From assembly GCA_011032825.1 (NCBI GenBank), contig JAADJZ010000012.1, positions 186,001 through 250,000 of the forward strand: a stretch of DNA of 64,000 nucleotides, read 5' to 3'. Position 1 is the stretch's first letter. Every line of letters begins with the position of its first letter. This stretch comes from Massariosphaeria phaeospora. Taxonomy: Eukaryota; Ascomycota; Dothideomycetes; Pleosporales. Under the pieces are notes generated by a model. The model was not told the DNA's origin, ran no database searches, and worked only from the letters and a program-made list of their open reading frames with translations. Shown here piece by piece: positions 1 to 12,216 of the stretch. The position numbers and the translations under genes are program-made.

Positions 1-245
1 CACCGGCCGCTGAACAACGACTGCCAGCACGACGCGCTTCACCCAATTAATCAGGAACCAGCGCATCGCGAGCTCAGCTGCTGGATATGGCAGCTTACCT
101 TGGGGTCGTGGGCAAGGACGGCCTCTTTGCCGGTGTCGCCCACGCTCGTATCGATGGCCAGTAGTCCGCCGGTGCGGTGGTATGGCCCAGCGTCTGGCTG
201 ACGGCCCTTTGACCAAGAGAAGAACTTCGACGTGGAAGCCATCAT
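1..245 (-). CDS. Partial hypothetical protein, 5' end only (runs off left edge)
   Basis: The start codon is at 245 (a second Met follows directly). About 49 codons are visible, rich in Ser, Lys and Gly, with a motif reading GGLLAIDTSVGDTGKEAVLA. After the Lys codon at 99-101 a good donor (GTAAGC at 98-93) opens an intron. A CTGAT branch-like site and several possible AG acceptors lie between about 15 and 60, so exon 2 starts near or beyond the left edge. I do not recognise the family. Its upstream region is shared with the divergent FHA gene at 1,074. Too little is present to assign a function; that it is a real first exon rests on the donor and the non-repetitive protein composition. Confidence 0.5.
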
Positions 246-1073
246 GCCGACGCGTGCGCTGCCTGCAGCACTGGCTCGGAGTTCATGGACGTAGAGGGGG
301 CAGTGAGAGAGGCGTGGATATTAGATTAAACAACAGACAGTAACTGCGAGAGGCACGAGCGAAGGAAATGCGACTGGAGACACGGCCATAGCACTGGGCG
401 CATCGCAAACAAAAGGGCTCTCAGCATCTCAGGTCCTGCAGCCATCCCAGCGGCTATCGACTGCGCTGTCGGCGGGCGTCTATTGTCTACATAGGCGATG
501 CCAGTGTCACCACTTCGGGCCGTCGAGTGCGAGGGAGTACCCGCCCGTGGGGCCGTGGCAGCTCGGGGCCACGACTCCTGCGTGCCACGGCGCTGAGACG
601 AGTGGACAAGAGGCACAGAGGCAGAGCGAGGGCTGGTGAAGCCGGCGACGACAGATGCGCTGAAACGGGCGTGGGCAAGACAGCGAATGGCCGGCGGCGG
701 AGGAAGCGCGCGATCGCCATCACCCGCTAGCTGTGGCGTCAAAAACGCCCGGGCCGCGGGCCTGGCGCGCAACCTCCAACAACTTTTCTCGACATTCTGT
801 CGGCCGCCCCGACCTGCGAGCCGACGCGCAGCTTCACACACTAGAGGGCCCTTGCACTTGCCGTTCTGTAGCTGCCGGCCTATCCACGAATCCAGCAGTC
901 TGGCTGCGCCTCACGGGCGGTTGCGGTTGCAGTTGCAGTTGCAGTGCACCGTTTGTGAGCACACCACCTTCGCCCTCGCCCTCTGCTGCGGCACGATTGG
1001 CGACGACACCTGAAACGCTGCATGCCCTTCGCCTCACCCCCACTACGGCCCTGTCCCGCTCGAGCTCGTTGAC
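246..1073. promoter_or_regulatory. Divergent intergenic region
   Basis: This is the 828 bp shared upstream region of the partial gene (-) and the FHA gene (+). It is GC-rich with pyrimidine-rich stretches. A short run of GTTGCA-type hexamer repeats lies near 918-945. Long open frames cross it on both strands but have no family resemblance, so I read them as chance ORFs in GC-rich DNA. No RNA gene was seen. Confidence 0.4.
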
Positions 1074-2675
1074 ATGTCGGGCAACAGAGAGCTGTCGCCA
1101 TACAGCGCACGCCGCGCACTGACGTTGAGACTGAACGAGGAGAGGAACAGGCCGCCCCCAACCCCTCCACGACCGAGTGGCAACCCTCGTCCCTACCCTC
1201 AAGGCCCGAGTGAGAACTATCCTCCCTTCCCCGCATCTCCGCCCCTACCGCCAGCCCCAGAGCGGCACACAAGGAACAGATGGGGAGCAGACCGGGAGGA
1301 GCCAAAGCCTTTGAAGCCCGAGTCGAGGAGTCGGTCGCGGGAGACGAAGCCGCGGGACCCACCAAGCGACCGCAAGCCCGAGGACGCCCGCCAACCGTCT
1401 CCGCAACCTTTCGTGAAGCCTGAGGAGACTCCGAGACACACCGACCGCGACCGAGGCAGAGACAGAGATAGAGATAGAGACAGCTCCCCAGAGCCGTACA
1501 GGAAGTCGCAAGCGTCATTAAGCGTGAAGCCGCGGGACCAGTCCGGAGAGAGGCGCAGAGCTCGGTCTGGGGATAGACAGCATACCAGGGACAGATCCAC
1601 AACCAAGAGACGAGATCACTCGCGAGACCGTGACAGAACACGCGACCGTTCCAAGGATGGACGGCGCGACCGCTCAAAAGATAGACGACGCGACCGCTCA
1701 AAAGACAAAGGACGCGACCACTCAAGAGAAAAACGCCGCGGCCACTCAAAAGAAAAGCGACGCGACCGTTCAAGGGACAAGGATCGGAAGCGGGATCGAT
1801 CACGAGACGCAGAGAAGAAGCGCAACCGATCAAGAGAGGCAGATCACAAGCACGGCCGATCAAAGGAGCCGGACAGCAAGCATGGCCGCTCGAAGGACAG
1901 TCAACCGGACCGCTCGAGGGATCGATACCGAGATCGCTCCCGCTCCAAAGACCGAGAACGACACCGTCACCGCTCGCACTCTCCGCTATCCTACCGCTCC
2001 CACAAGCGACGAGACCGCTCTCCCTCGCATACCTCCAGCAAACGGCGCAAACACTCCCCAGTACCCTCTCCCTCACCCCAGAAGCGCTCCAAGAAACCCC
2101 TCGCCTCCCAAGAAGTCTCCTTCCGCGGCCTCGACGACTCGGCCCAAGCCCCAACCAAGTACGGCGGCGCGCCACCCGACCGCGAACGCCCCAACTTCAA
2201 GCCCACGGGCGCCCTCGCCAAAGCCGCCAACAAAGTCGAAGGCACCAAGATCTCGCTGAAATACAACGAGCCGCCCGAAGCCCGCAAGCCCGCACCGTCG
2301 GCGCCGTGGCGCATGTTCGTCTTCAAAGGCGACGACGTCGTCGACACGATCGAGCTGCACACGCGCTCGTGCTGGCTGCTCGGCCGCGCCCGCCAGGTCG
2401 TCGACATCCTACTCGAGCACCCGAGCAGCAGCCAGCAGCACGCCGCCATCCAGTTCCGCCACATTGTCACGACGGTCGAGGACGAGTTTGGCGTGCGCCA
2501 GCAGAAGGCCAGGGTCAAGCCGTACGTCATCGATCTCGAGAGCAGCAACGGCACGCAGCTGAATGGCGAGAGCGTCGAGGCGAGTCGCTACTTGGAGCTG
2601 CGCGACAAGGATATCTTGAAGTTTGCGGGTAGCGACCGCGAGTATGTCATTATGCTGCCGCCGCCCGAGATGTGA
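1074..2675 (+). CDS. FHA-domain pre-mRNA splicing/retention factor, Pml1/SNIP1-like
   Basis: Single-exon gene of 533 aa. Residues about 75-330 are a long RS/RD/RE-rich, low-complexity segment typical of SR-like splicing proteins. Residues about 410-515 form an FHA phosphothreonine-binding domain: a LLGRARQVVDILLEHPSSS strand-loop, then QHAAIQFR, then an IDLESSNGTQLNG motif near the end, and a final LKFAGSDREYVIML strand. The order of RS region then C-terminal FHA with nothing after it matches human SNIP1 and fungal Pml1, a subunit of the RES (retention and splicing) complex that binds the spliceosome in the nucleus. The family role is known; the assignment here is by domain order and motif. 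The start at 1,074 is the first ATG before the proline-rich leader. The 3' end converges on cwh43, 342 bp away. Confidence 0.85.
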   Translation: MSGNRELSPYSARRALTLRLNEERNRPPPTPPRPSGNPRPYPQGPSENYPPFPASPPLPPAPERHTRNRWGADREEPKPLKPESRSRSRETKPRDPPSDRKPEDARQPSPQPFVKPEETPRHTDRDRGRDRDRDRDSSPEPYRKSQASLSVKPRDQSGERRRARSGDRQHTRDRSTTKRRDHSRDRDRTRDRSKDGRRDRSKDRRRDRSKDKGRDHSREKRRGHSKEKRRDRSRDKDRKRDRSRDAEKKRNRSREADHKHGRSKEPDSKHGRSKDSQPDRSRDRYRDRSRSKDRERHRHRSHSPLSYRSHKRRDRSPSHTSSKRRKHSPVPSPSPQKRSKKPLASQEVSFRGLDDSAQAPTKYGGAPPDRERPNFKPTGALAKAANKVEGTKISLKYNEPPEARKPAPSAPWRMFVFKGDDVVDTIELHTRSCWLLGRARQVVDILLEHPSSSQQHAAIQFRHIVTTVEDEFGVRQQKARVKPYVIDLESSNGTQLNGESVEASRYLELRDKDILKFAGSDREYVIMLPPPEM

Positions 2676-3017
2676 GGGGGCGGGCTATATCTATCTAGAC
2701 TGGCTCGATACGAATGTTCCCATTTGCGACTTTTCATGCGGCGGGGACAAAAAGTTCACATGTGGTTCCGCGCTTATAAGAGGATTCGATGCATGGACAT
2801 GGACATGGTGCACTACTTACTTACCTACTTTACATAGAGAAAAAACATACAGACCTGGAATTAGATGGATCATCGCTAAATGCGACTCCCAACCCCAAGT
2901 TCTTCTTCTTCTTCTACTACTCTACTCGTGCTGAAATCCTACCACCCACCGACCACCACTGACTGCTCCCTCGCTTCAACTCCTTAGATAGATACTGTGT
3001 TGCGACTCTCTCTTCTT
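2676..3017. other. Convergent intergenic region (3' ends of FHA gene and cwh43)
   Basis: 342 bp between two converging genes. It holds a short TTC/CTT run near 2,903-2,916 and AT-richer sequence suited to two polyadenylation regions. Nothing else is seen. Confidence 0.4.
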
Positions 3018-6000
3018 CTACGCAAAGTACCGCGGCTCGTCGTTCAACACGTGATACGCATGCCCTCGTACACCCTTGCCCTTGAACAGCGCAGGGAAGC
3101 GCAGGCCCTCTGGCACCTGTTCTTCCGGAATCACGTCGTTGGTGCCCTCGGGCTGGTCGACGACGAACTTGGCAAGCTAAAAAAAATTCACACGTTAGCA
3201 ACATGTTTCTACTCGCAATTTCGTTAGAGTGATGAATGAGTGTGCACGTACCTGGATCTCGGTATCGGTAATCGTGCCGCGACTGACGCGCGCATAGCCC
3301 GACCGCCGCAACCCCTTGTACAGGATGTACTCGCACCAGCGGTCCCAGTCCGAGGGGTCGACGTCGCGCATGCCGCTCTTGTCGCCGACATACGTGTTGT
3401 AGTTGCCGACGCCGGGCTTGGTGACGAGGTACGAGAGCAGGATGGCGGGCCGCGGCGAGGCCTTCATTTTGTCGGCGAGGAACAGCGACTGCAGCCTGCG
3501 GTCCTCGGGGTCCTCGTCCTGGCCCGAGTGGAAGACGAAGATGTCGACGAGGCGGCCGTGGGCGTTGATGGTGGCTTCGATGGCGGGCGCGAGTTCGCCG
3601 ACGGGCGAGGGCAGCAGGTGGTGCGTTGAGTTGACGATGGGGAACTTGGAGAGCAGCGCGGCGCCCCATGTGTGCTTGTTGGGGCCCGGCCCGAAGTCGA
3701 CGTACATGCCTAGGTCCTCGGCCAGGAACTGCGTCGTGTCGCGGTTGCCCATGATGATGCGCTGCGAGTCCGACTCGAGCAGGCCGATGACGTCGATCTC
3801 GAGCTCTTTGATCACGTCGCGCATGCGCACTTCGGAGCTCCACATGTCGTTGTCGAGCGAGAAGTGGATGGTCCAGATGCCCGCGGTGATGGACTTGGTT
3901 TCGGGGTGGTGGGGTGTGTAGTTGTACGAGGGGAAGCGCAGGTAGGCGATTGAGACGGCGACGAGCTCGAGGAAGAGGAGCGTGTAGAGGTAGTACGAGC
4001 GCTGCTGGCGAGCGGCGGGGTTAGTGTTCGGCTTGCCTTTGAATTTCGGCATCGAGGAAGCAGGGGGTTGGGCGGAGGCACTGAAAATACCGGCGCCGAT
4101 GAAGAGCATCGTGGCTGTCATGACCCAGTCGGTATGTTCGCGCATGATGGGACCACCGGGCACGAAGGCGTAAGCGACTACCCAAACATGTGCCAGGACG
4201 AGGATGTTGTACATAAGGAATCCTAGGCCGAAGGTCTGAGCTGGAGGGTGGCGGGCTGCCTGGCTGATGAGAGCAGGTGCAGCCGCCATCACGTAGATAG
4301 TCAAGGCGAGTGCGCCATAGTACCCAACCCAGTGACTGGAAGTTGTGAGAATTGCAGCACCAATTGATCCGACACCATAGAAGGCCCAGCTGCGTGAAAA
4401 GTTGGGAGCGAAGAGTCCAATAACAAGTCCAAGGCCCATGGTGAGCAACGTCAACGCGCCGTGTGGAACAGCAAGGGGACCACGCACTGGGAACCCCTCC
4501 CAGACCCAGAGAATCATGGTGCTAGAATCGGAGAGCAGAGAGTGCATGGCAAAAAACAATCCAGCAAGACCAAGACTGCTAAGCAGAAAAGAGCCCTTGG
4601 TAGGTCCTGGAGCTGGTACATCACCACCTGAGCTAGCCGTTGATCTAGTAGACAGCAGTATAGCTAGGACAGCTAGTGCAAGGCCGACTTGGTTCCAACC
4701 ACCATTGGGCCCATGCATGACCGGCCAGATAGGGTTGTTCGTCCAGTAGGAGAATTTAGCAATGCTAGAAGCCAGCAAGCCAATACAGAAAGCCGAGATT
4801 CGTGCCTCAAGACGGTGTGGCTGTGATCGCTCAGCATAGAAGGTCGCTGCCCATGATAGACAAGCCATGAAGACACCGAAACTTGTCAAGAAGAGACGAT
4901 GTGATGGCTTCTCGAATAGGTATGCTAGGAGACCAGAGAGAGACAACAGGTGGCAGATCCGGAGGTTGCGAATGATGAAAAAGCGCAGCGGTTTAATGCC
5001 GAGCAGAAATGGCGAGATCGAAGCCATGACCACAACTTCGTAGCCGGATATACCCATAGCCCAGAGACCGAAGTCTAGACAGTTAGAGAGATCGAGTATG
5101 TAGCTAGGGGCACTTACACCATATACAGAGACCAAGAGAGGTCAACATGGACCAGAAGACAAACTGAATACATCAGCAAAGAACCGCATTATAGGAAGGA
5201 GTGACTTACCCCGTTGTAGACATCAGCTACAGCATCAAGAAGTCCGAACCACGAGAATCCTGAACCGAAGACCGCGCCAACTTCCTTGTCCTTCCTAATT
5301 GAATGTTAAAAAGAGCATTAACGGATAGTAGGTAGGCAGCTTGATACGTACTCTTTCTCTAGGACGGCGTCCGAGACGGCTTGGTTGCCGGCACTGCAGA
5401 GCACAATATATCAGAAAATGATCTTAAAACGTTTGCATTCGTGACAGAATCACTATCTACTTTGGGAGCCATGAAACGTACCCGCGAGAGATACCACGAA
5501 AATCCCTTATAACGATATCAAAGTCGGCAAATTCAATCATCGTGACAGCGTCGAACGCTACATCCAACAGTACAAGCACCCATTCGAATAGTGCGTATAT
5601 TGTGTAGGCTAGACAGACAGAATTAGCTTGGTAGTATGACATAGAGACGTGCAACTCACCACCAGCCACTCGGTGTACTTTGTGTTGAAGGAAGAAGTAC
5701 ATCAATGGTACTAGGGTAGCAAAGAAGCTTCCAGCAAATATCTTTCGATACTTTAGTGCCGTGGGTGTTCGTGGGCTCAGAGCCAGGCACCCCAGGGTCC
5801 ACGGTAGCGTAGCTAAGATATAGGAAACCATGAAGATGTCGTGCCAGTTGTGATCATCTGTGGATGTTATGTATGTCCATCCACCGCAGGTAATTGTCCG
5901 GAATACGCCCGCGGCAGCAACGAATTTCGGGAGCGAGGAGTTAGGACGGTTGGTGAGTAAGTACCAGAAAGCGACCAGGGCGAATCGCGGACCTGGGTGA

Positions 6001-6488
6001 GTTTTAGTGCTAGCCATAGAGTTCGTAGCGAATTCCCATACCAGAGGTGATAGCAATGAAGAACATGAAGACAGACCGCTCTGGGTACCGGTCGCCGATG
6101 GTGGAGGAGACTGAAGGAAACCATTCGTCTGGATACCCCTGCAATGTGATTAGTATATTTGGAGTATACTAGAATGTATATACTAACATAGAATTCATTC
6201 TGTACAATCTTGTGATAATGGAGGTACCTGGTTAAGTTCAGTGGGGTTCGAGGTAGGCTTCGGGCTGAGCATACAGTCCGACAATCAGGGCTCCAGCAAA
6301 AGCGCCTGTGCTAGGTTAGTTAAAAGTAGTACGATTTATTTGGTTCACTCACTGTAAGCCGCTGCTGTGTGGGCGTATGATACCCATTTCCCGTTAATCT
6401 ATAGCACTTGTGAGCATTCGGTTTGCGATTTGAGCCCAGGTATAAGCACCGTCGCAACGACGTCTCCGTCTTTGAACTTGGGCGCCAT
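3018..6488 (-). CDS. cwh43: Cwh43: GPI-anchor lipid (ceramide) remodelling protein
   Basis: I reconstruct 12 exons (6488-6450, 6398-6353, 6305-6275, 6227-6188, 6138-6042, 5992-5660, 5608-5482, 5393-5352, 5294-5210, 5163-5118, 5074-3252, 3176-3018). They sum to 2,868 nt, a clean 955-codon frame, close to the yeast protein length. The N-terminal third is a multi-pass Frag1/DRAM/Sfk1 (PGAP2-like) domain, with [20 protein letters not shown] and [15 protein letters not shown] motifs. The middle is a long multi-membrane-segment region. Residues about 690-900 are an endonuclease/exonuclease/phosphatase-fold domain ([41 protein letters not shown]), and the protein ends in [15 protein letters not shown]. 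In yeast Cwh43 acts in the ER/secretory membranes, exchanging GPI-anchor lipid for ceramide. Exon 1 (13 codons, donor GTGCTT) is the weakest part of the model. It shares a 244 bp divergent promoter with utp6. Confidence 0.93.
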
Positions 6489-6732
6489 GATAGGAGACTT
6501 GTGCAGTATGTTATCAGCAAGCTCCCATTCGCAAAGAAAAGAAAATCAAGGAGCGTAGAGAAGTGAGGCCTGGGAGTACGACACGCGGCGCGGCTCTCCT
6601 GAGATGTTTACTGAGGTGTCAGGGTCCAGCAGCGGGCCGACCGTCTTCCGAGCCGCGGCTCTTGGCGCGATCTCGAAATAATTTTTGAACATCACTCGAC
6701 TTCCCTGCAAACCATACCAAATCTAACCAACC

Positions 6733-8131
6733 ATGGCGGGCCCTAGCGACAAAGCGCGCTACTATCTAGAGCAGTCTGCGACGGAGCTGAACGACCTTGA
6801 ACGCAAGAAGATATTCTCGCGAGTAAGTAGATCCTCAAAGATGGTTAAAGTCATCACTGACAGTCGCAAAGGAAGAAATCAGCTCGATAGCAAGGAAGCG
6901 GTCCGACTTTGAACACATCATCAATGCCCGAGGATCTCATTCGTCAGACTATGTGCGGTACATAGAGTTCGAGAAGAATGTGGACGCGCTGCGCCGAAAG
7001 CGAATCAAGAGACTGGGCGTGAAATATAAAGGAAGCGGCCAGAGATCGATATACTTCTTGTACAACCGCGCGGTTAGAAAGTTCTCCGGCGATCTGGGCC
7101 TGTGGATGCAATTCATCGAGTTTGCTCTGAAAGAAAAGGCCTTCAAACGAGTTAATGAGATACTAACATCGGTGGTCCGACTACATCCTACTAAGCCGGA
7201 GCTCTGGATATATGCTGCGAATTACTTTATGGAAACCCAGGCGGATATCACGAATGCACGAAGTTACATGCAACGTGGACTTAGATTCTGCAAGAATTCT
7301 CAACATCTGTGGCTTGAGTACGCAAAACTGGAAACGATTTACGTTGCCAAGATTGCAGGCCGCAGGAAGATCCTAGGATTAGACATCGATCGTACGAAGA
7401 AGAGTCAAGTGGAAAGTGACGGCGACGCAGATATGATTGCTCTTCCGGAAATTACAGCCGAAGATATCAATCCGAGCTTAAGAAAAGAGGATGGCGTCGA
7501 TGAAGAGGCTCTCCAGAACCTTGCATCCGCGCCGATTTTGTCGGGTGCCATACCTATTGCTATATTCGACTCGGCTCTGAAGCAATTCCAAGGCGATGCT
7601 GCCTTTGCGGAGATGTTTTTCAATATGTTTACGGAGTTTGAACAGGTTCCCTGCATTCTTACTATCCTTCAGCATGTCTTGGCCCAGATCAAGCAGTCTT
7701 TTCCTCGGACGGTTCACACTGTTGCTTGCAACTTCCGAATGCAGCTCTTTGCAATCCACCCATCATCACCTGAATTTCCTCCAGCCTTACGAGACGGACT
7801 GGATCTTCTGACCTCGTCCGTCGAACAACACCCCGGCATGAAAACTCGTTTATCCGAGGTGGCGATTCGGACAGTCTTGCCTTTAGTTCGAACACTCGAA
7901 GAGACCGAGGAGCAGCAACTAAAGAAGGTCCTGAGCTCCAGCTTACGAAAATTCTCTCGCTGGTTGGAAGAAGGCGTGACAGGCATGGGCGGAGACGCTA
8001 TAGCGGCGCTTGCTGAGGCACTGCAACAAGAGAGGAACAAAGCTGATGCACGGGTGCTGGTTTGGTCGGGCTTGAAGCAATTTGGGGGAAACGAGAAGCT
8101 TCAACTGTCTCAAAAAGCCTTAGGAACCTGA
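6733..8131 (+). CDS. utp6: Utp6: U3 snoRNP / SSU processome component
   Basis: Two exons, 6733-6822 and 6872-8131 (49 bp intron, GTAAGT...AAAG), give 449 aa, similar to yeast Utp6 (440 aa). The N-terminus shows the family signature: KARYYLEQSATELNDLERKK, then EEISSIARKRSDFE, then DYVRYIEFEKNVDALRRKR. Half-a-TPR (HAT) repeats follow, including LGLWMQFIEFALK, ELWIYAANYFMETQAD and HLWLEYAKLETIYV (residues about 85-190). The C-terminal half is helical with no clear motif. Utp6 is part of the UTP-B subcomplex that assembles on 35S pre-rRNA in the nucleolus and is needed for 18S rRNA maturation. It shares a short divergent promoter with cwh43 and converges on the ICT1-like gene. Confidence 0.93.
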
Positions 8132-8443
8132 GACGGCCGATCAGACGGTGGATATTCCGGCTTCAAGAAAGCCCCTCGAGTTAGTGGCAGTTGACTTGCA
8201 ACTGCCTTTTGCTCCATTCTTCTACTCAACATCATGCTACAAGAGCCGCCAGAGGTACAGCACACGGCTTGGAATACACATAATACTGTAATCCTCTGGA
8301 CAGCGTAGTGTAATCTGGGCAGTGAATTGCTAGACTACGTCTACTTGTACATAGCCAAGTATGGTGTATATGATACCACTTTGTCAATGCCAATAAGGGA
8401 GCCTCGCACGTCTCAGGTCATCTCAACGCACCCAATGCTACGG
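8132..8443. other. Convergent intergenic region (utp6 and ICT1-like 3' ends)
   Basis: 312 bp between converging stop codons. It is moderately AT-rich. No conserved element recognised. Confidence 0.4.
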
Positions 8444-9147
8444 TCAATCTGCACGACCGCTCCTCCTCGAGCTCTTCTTGGAGCTGTGTTGCTTTTTGCT
8501 TTTCAGTCGCCGTTGGTTGTCCGATTTTTGCCTGGCATGTTATAGGACTGGTCGGACCCCTGAGATGGCCAACTTACAGTTTCTTCACACGTTGAGCTTG
8601 CTCCGCAGACGTCTCACCTGGGATGGCATGGCGGCCCGCCTCGACTATAGCCTCATATAGTCTTTTGTAGCAGCTCTGCGCATTGTCGCCTTGCTTGCGG
8701 CTGTCGTCGGCCTGAATGATCAGGGCATTCAATCTGGCGGCAACGTGGCGGGAGCTCCTAATGTCGCCGTGGAGAGCGCTGGGAACATGTTGCAACAGTG
8801 CATCCAGCGGCACTTTGAGGGTAGCTTTAGAATTCACTCTGAGCCATTCAGCGCCAGTGCAAGCAGGTGTCAGCGCTGCCTTACTTGTTCACATTCTGCC
8901 CGCCGGGGCCCGAAGACCTGCTGAAACTTAATTCGCCAACGGTCTTCGGAATCGTCTCCGCGTGCAAAGCCTCCAACCATTTTCGCGCCACTTGCAGCTC
9001 CTCCTCGGTCACACTTAGATTTGCCCTGCCACTTCCTGATTGCCGCACCTGTGACACGACTTGCGCCCCGCGCGCACTAGAAAGATGGAGCAGAGGACGG
9101 ACAGGCAGACGCAACATGGTATCTAATGGCCTCGGGAGGGGATGCAA
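8444..9147 (-). CDS. Mitochondrial codon-independent peptidyl-tRNA hydrolase, ICT1/Pth4-like (GGQ domain)
   Basis: Three exons (9147-8885, 8838-8578, 8483-8444) sum to 564 nt, 187 aa. The class-I release-factor catalytic motif SSGPGGQNVNKVNSKATLKV spans the first splice junction. GGQ is the peptidyl-tRNA hydrolysis motif, and the lack of a codon-recognition domain makes this ICT1-type rather than a full RF1. The N-terminus is basic and free of acids (an alternative start is Met11), which fits a mitochondrial presequence. The third exon is short but supplies the strongly basic tail KKLSKKSSRRSGRAD expected of ICT1, where the tail enters the empty mRNA channel of stalled ribosomes. Expected role: rescue of stalled mitoribosomes. 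It is divergent to nab3. Confidence 0.88.
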
Positions 9148-9644
9148 TCCATGGATGTCGTTGTCGTTGCATCACGAGCGGGCATATGCGGGCGGCGCTA
9201 GCTGCTTAGGTCAGCGGTTCGAGCTGCTTTGCGGCAAGCTGGGCGCTGGAAGTGAAAAGCTCTCCACATCCCGATTCCCCACCACCACCACCACCACCAC
9301 CACCACCTCGCAGCCGCAGCCCTCCCATCATCTCCTTCGTCCCTCCTGCACCGCGTCCAGCCCTCGTTCGCATCTTCTGACCAGCTCTCCATCACTCCAT
9401 CCCTCCCGCCGCGTGTGTCGCGCGCTGCTGCCCTTCTGCCTGCCTGACTGGACAATTGCTGCCCTGATCTCTCACCGTGCGCGTAGGTACAGGCCCACCC
9501 ACCCCGCCTCTGCCGTCGCAACGCCTCCCCACCACCGCCAGCACTTCCCTTCCTGACGATACCTGGCGCCTTGTAGATGTCTTGAGTTGACCTGTTTCCT
9601 TGTGGCCTCACCTGTAGTCGCGCCCCGCGCCAGGCTTAGCATAC
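9148..9644. promoter_or_regulatory. Divergent promoter region with CCA microsatellite
   Basis: 497 bp between the ICT1-like gene (-) and nab3 (+). It contains a perfect CAC/ACC trinucleotide run at about 9,280-9,306 and long C/T-rich stretches that probably belong to the nab3 5' leader. Confidence 0.45.
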
Positions 9645-12216
9645 ATGATATCCAGTCCTCCAGAGGAAGCAGAACACATTCGCGGCAAGACCCTCACGCC
9701 CGAGTCGCCGAAGCCTGTCCACTACCCCTCGCCCTCGAACATCCCTATTCTTGAGAAGCAGATGGACCCCATGTTTGATGAACCCGCCCTCAGTCTCGGA
9801 ACTCCCGCCTCGTTCCAGTCGTATCCCCCGCCGACGCAGACGCACACGCCGAGCGCCCACTCAAACACATCGCACTACGCCGAACAGCACGCCGCACCCA
9901 GCTATCAGAATATGGTGGCGCATGGCTCTGTAAGCGCTACGCCCGCGTCATACGCGCAGCCTGCAGGGCAGACGCAGGATACATCTTCAATCCAGAAATT
10001 TCTTTCACTGCGTCCACCGCCCACTCCACTCAGTGAATCGAAGTCTGCGCCCGCCCAAGACAGCCAACCTGCGTACCCACACTCCCATGACTCCAATCTG
10101 TATGCCGCCCAGCCAAGTCCAGCCCAGATTGCTCAGGGCCTTCAGTTCCAGCCACAAGCCAGCGGCATCGACTACCATGCCCTGTTGGCCTCATTATCTC
10201 CCGCCGTCAGTGGCGCTGCTTCTGACCGATATGCTGCCCCAAGCTTCCTTCCACCTGCCCTGTCACAAGGCGCCACGCCAGCTTCGTCGCTCCCAGCAGC
10301 CCCAAACCTTCCTCCTCGGCCTCCTGCGCAGGAAAAGCCCACGACCCATCCCAATTATAACCCCAACGACGATATCAGGTCTTATCACCCGCATAGTAAC
10401 AAGTCAACAAGCTCGCAGCACCACGTGGGCTCGCTACAGCCCTTGAACGTTCGAGTTCCCGGCAATGGTGACGATAGTTACTCAGCTTCACGATCGAATC
10501 AGAGTCCGAACACGCCTGGTGGATATGGGCGACAAATGTCCGAGGACTATGATGATGAAGACATTCGATGGCCCCCAGAAGTGAATAGACTCTACGAAGA
10601 GTTTTTGGACGACGAAAGGAGATACGTCACGGATGGGCAATGGGATCAGTTTCCAATGGGGTCGCGTCTGTTCATTGGTCAGTTACAATGGACCCAAGGA
10701 CTGGAATCGGCTTCTAACAAGTCAGGTAATCTTCCGACGGAGAAAGTCACCAAGCGTGACATATTCCACCGCTTTTACCGACATGGGAAACTCGCGCAGA
10801 TATCGATTAAGCAGGCCTACGGCTTTGTGCAGTTCCTGGACATTAGCTCCTGCCAAAGGGCGTTACAGGCTGAACAGGGGCAAGCGGTCCGTGGCAGAAA
10901 GATGCGTAAGTATAGCGCGACTGTATGAAAGCCTCATACTTATCTTTGTAGACCTTGAGGTGTCCAAACCGCAGCGCAACACGAAGAAAGCGCCCGAAAG
11001 CAACACCAACGACAAGACCAACGGTGCGCGTCGGCGCTCACGCTCGCCAGATTATACCAGGGGCGGAAGTGGTACTCAGTCTAGAAATGATCGCTACAGT
11101 AGCGGGAGTCAAAGCATGTTGTCTCCAAGGGACAAGGACAATCGACGTTTCCGAGACGATTACCGACGCATGCGGTCACCTACACCCCCACGTGGTAATC
11201 GGGGAAGGGAACGGAGTCGCGACCGGTACGATCGAAGGAGGAGTAGATCGAGATCTCCAATCCGATATAGGAGCCCGTCACCTCAACAGAGTCCAACAGA
11301 CGACCTCCCACTTCCGCATAGAGCTCCACATCAGGTCCCAGACGTTCAGGTTCTCGTGGTTCATGAGGGACTTCCCCGGTAAGTTACCTCGGCTAAATTG
11401 AGTTTGCGCGCTGACCGTAGTAAAGCGATTACATCCGCTGGGTTGAGGACATATTTCGGCAACAGAACCTTCGTACCGACGTGTTGATACTTAGCCCCCG
11501 ACTCGCGGAGGATGCGGTTGTCAGGAGACAGATAGTGGAAGGAGTACAAGCTATTGTGCGGCTTGACACGTCGACTTTGGCTAAGAGCAAAGTCAATGTC
11601 CAAGTTTTCGACCGCCGAGGCGGAGCTAATAACGTTCAATTCAACGGTACGTTTGGCATTTCCCATTCCCATAATCTACTAACGGTCAGTAGAATACGCG
11701 GATCTGGACCCCTCAACAGCCGCCGCACTCGTCAACAATGCGAAGCAGAGTCAGTCGCAGCCCGTGCAACCGCCAGCGCCCCAGCTTCAATCTTATGGCC
11801 AGTCTTATGGCATCCCATCTTATAGCAGTACTCAGCCTCCCGCACCAACTAATGCTCCGAATCTATCGAATTTTATCTCTTCACTCGACGCCAACGGCCT
11901 TTCGCAGCTACTGGGAGTTATGTCGGGAACTGCTGCCCAGCCGTCACAACCACCATCCACTGGTCTGACTCCGGACCTTGCGCGTTTATTGGGATCTGTC
12001 TCTGCACCAACCCAGGCTCCGACATACACACCTGTTGCACAAGTGCCCCAAATCTATCCTAATTCTTACCAGAATCAGGCACTAGCCTCACTTCTTAACG
12101 CTCAACAGCCTATGCATGCAACTGCTCCGCCTACCCAGGCTCCAGCGCAAGTAACTCCGACCGGACAGCCAGACATGAACGAAATCATGGCTCAATTGGC
12201 AAAATACCAGCGCTGA
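9645..12216 (+). CDS. nab3: Nab3-like RNA-binding protein (Nrd1-Nab3-Sen1 type)
   Basis: Four exons (9645-10905, 10952-11378, 11426-11646, 11693-12216) sum to 2,433 nt, 810 aa, near yeast Nab3 (802 aa). Residues 1-310 are Pro/Ser/Gln-rich. The segment EDIRWPPEVNRLYEEFLDDE precedes one RRM at about 341-414 with RNP2 RLFIGQL and RNP1 QAYGFVQF. Then come an SR/RD-rich stretch, a second conserved block (VPDVQVLVV, RDYIRWVEDIFRQQNL, TDVLILSPRL, VNVQVFDRR) typical of the Nab3 post-RRM region, and a Q/P-rich tail ending NEIMAQLAKYQR. Nab3 binds UCUUG-type sites in nascent transcripts and directs non-poly(A) termination and exosome decay. The third junction uses TAAAG|C rather than the earlier TAG, because only that keeps the frame. 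Confidence 0.88.

Noticed and set aside
880..2175. 431-aa open frame on the minus strand
   Set aside because: It is the reverse shadow of the RS/RD-rich region of the FHA gene, where the codon pattern produces few stops on the other strand. Its translation has no domain.
2917..3843. 308-aa minus-strand frame
   Set aside because: It overlaps the cwh43 phosphatase-fold exon in a different frame; composition is Arg/His-rich noise.
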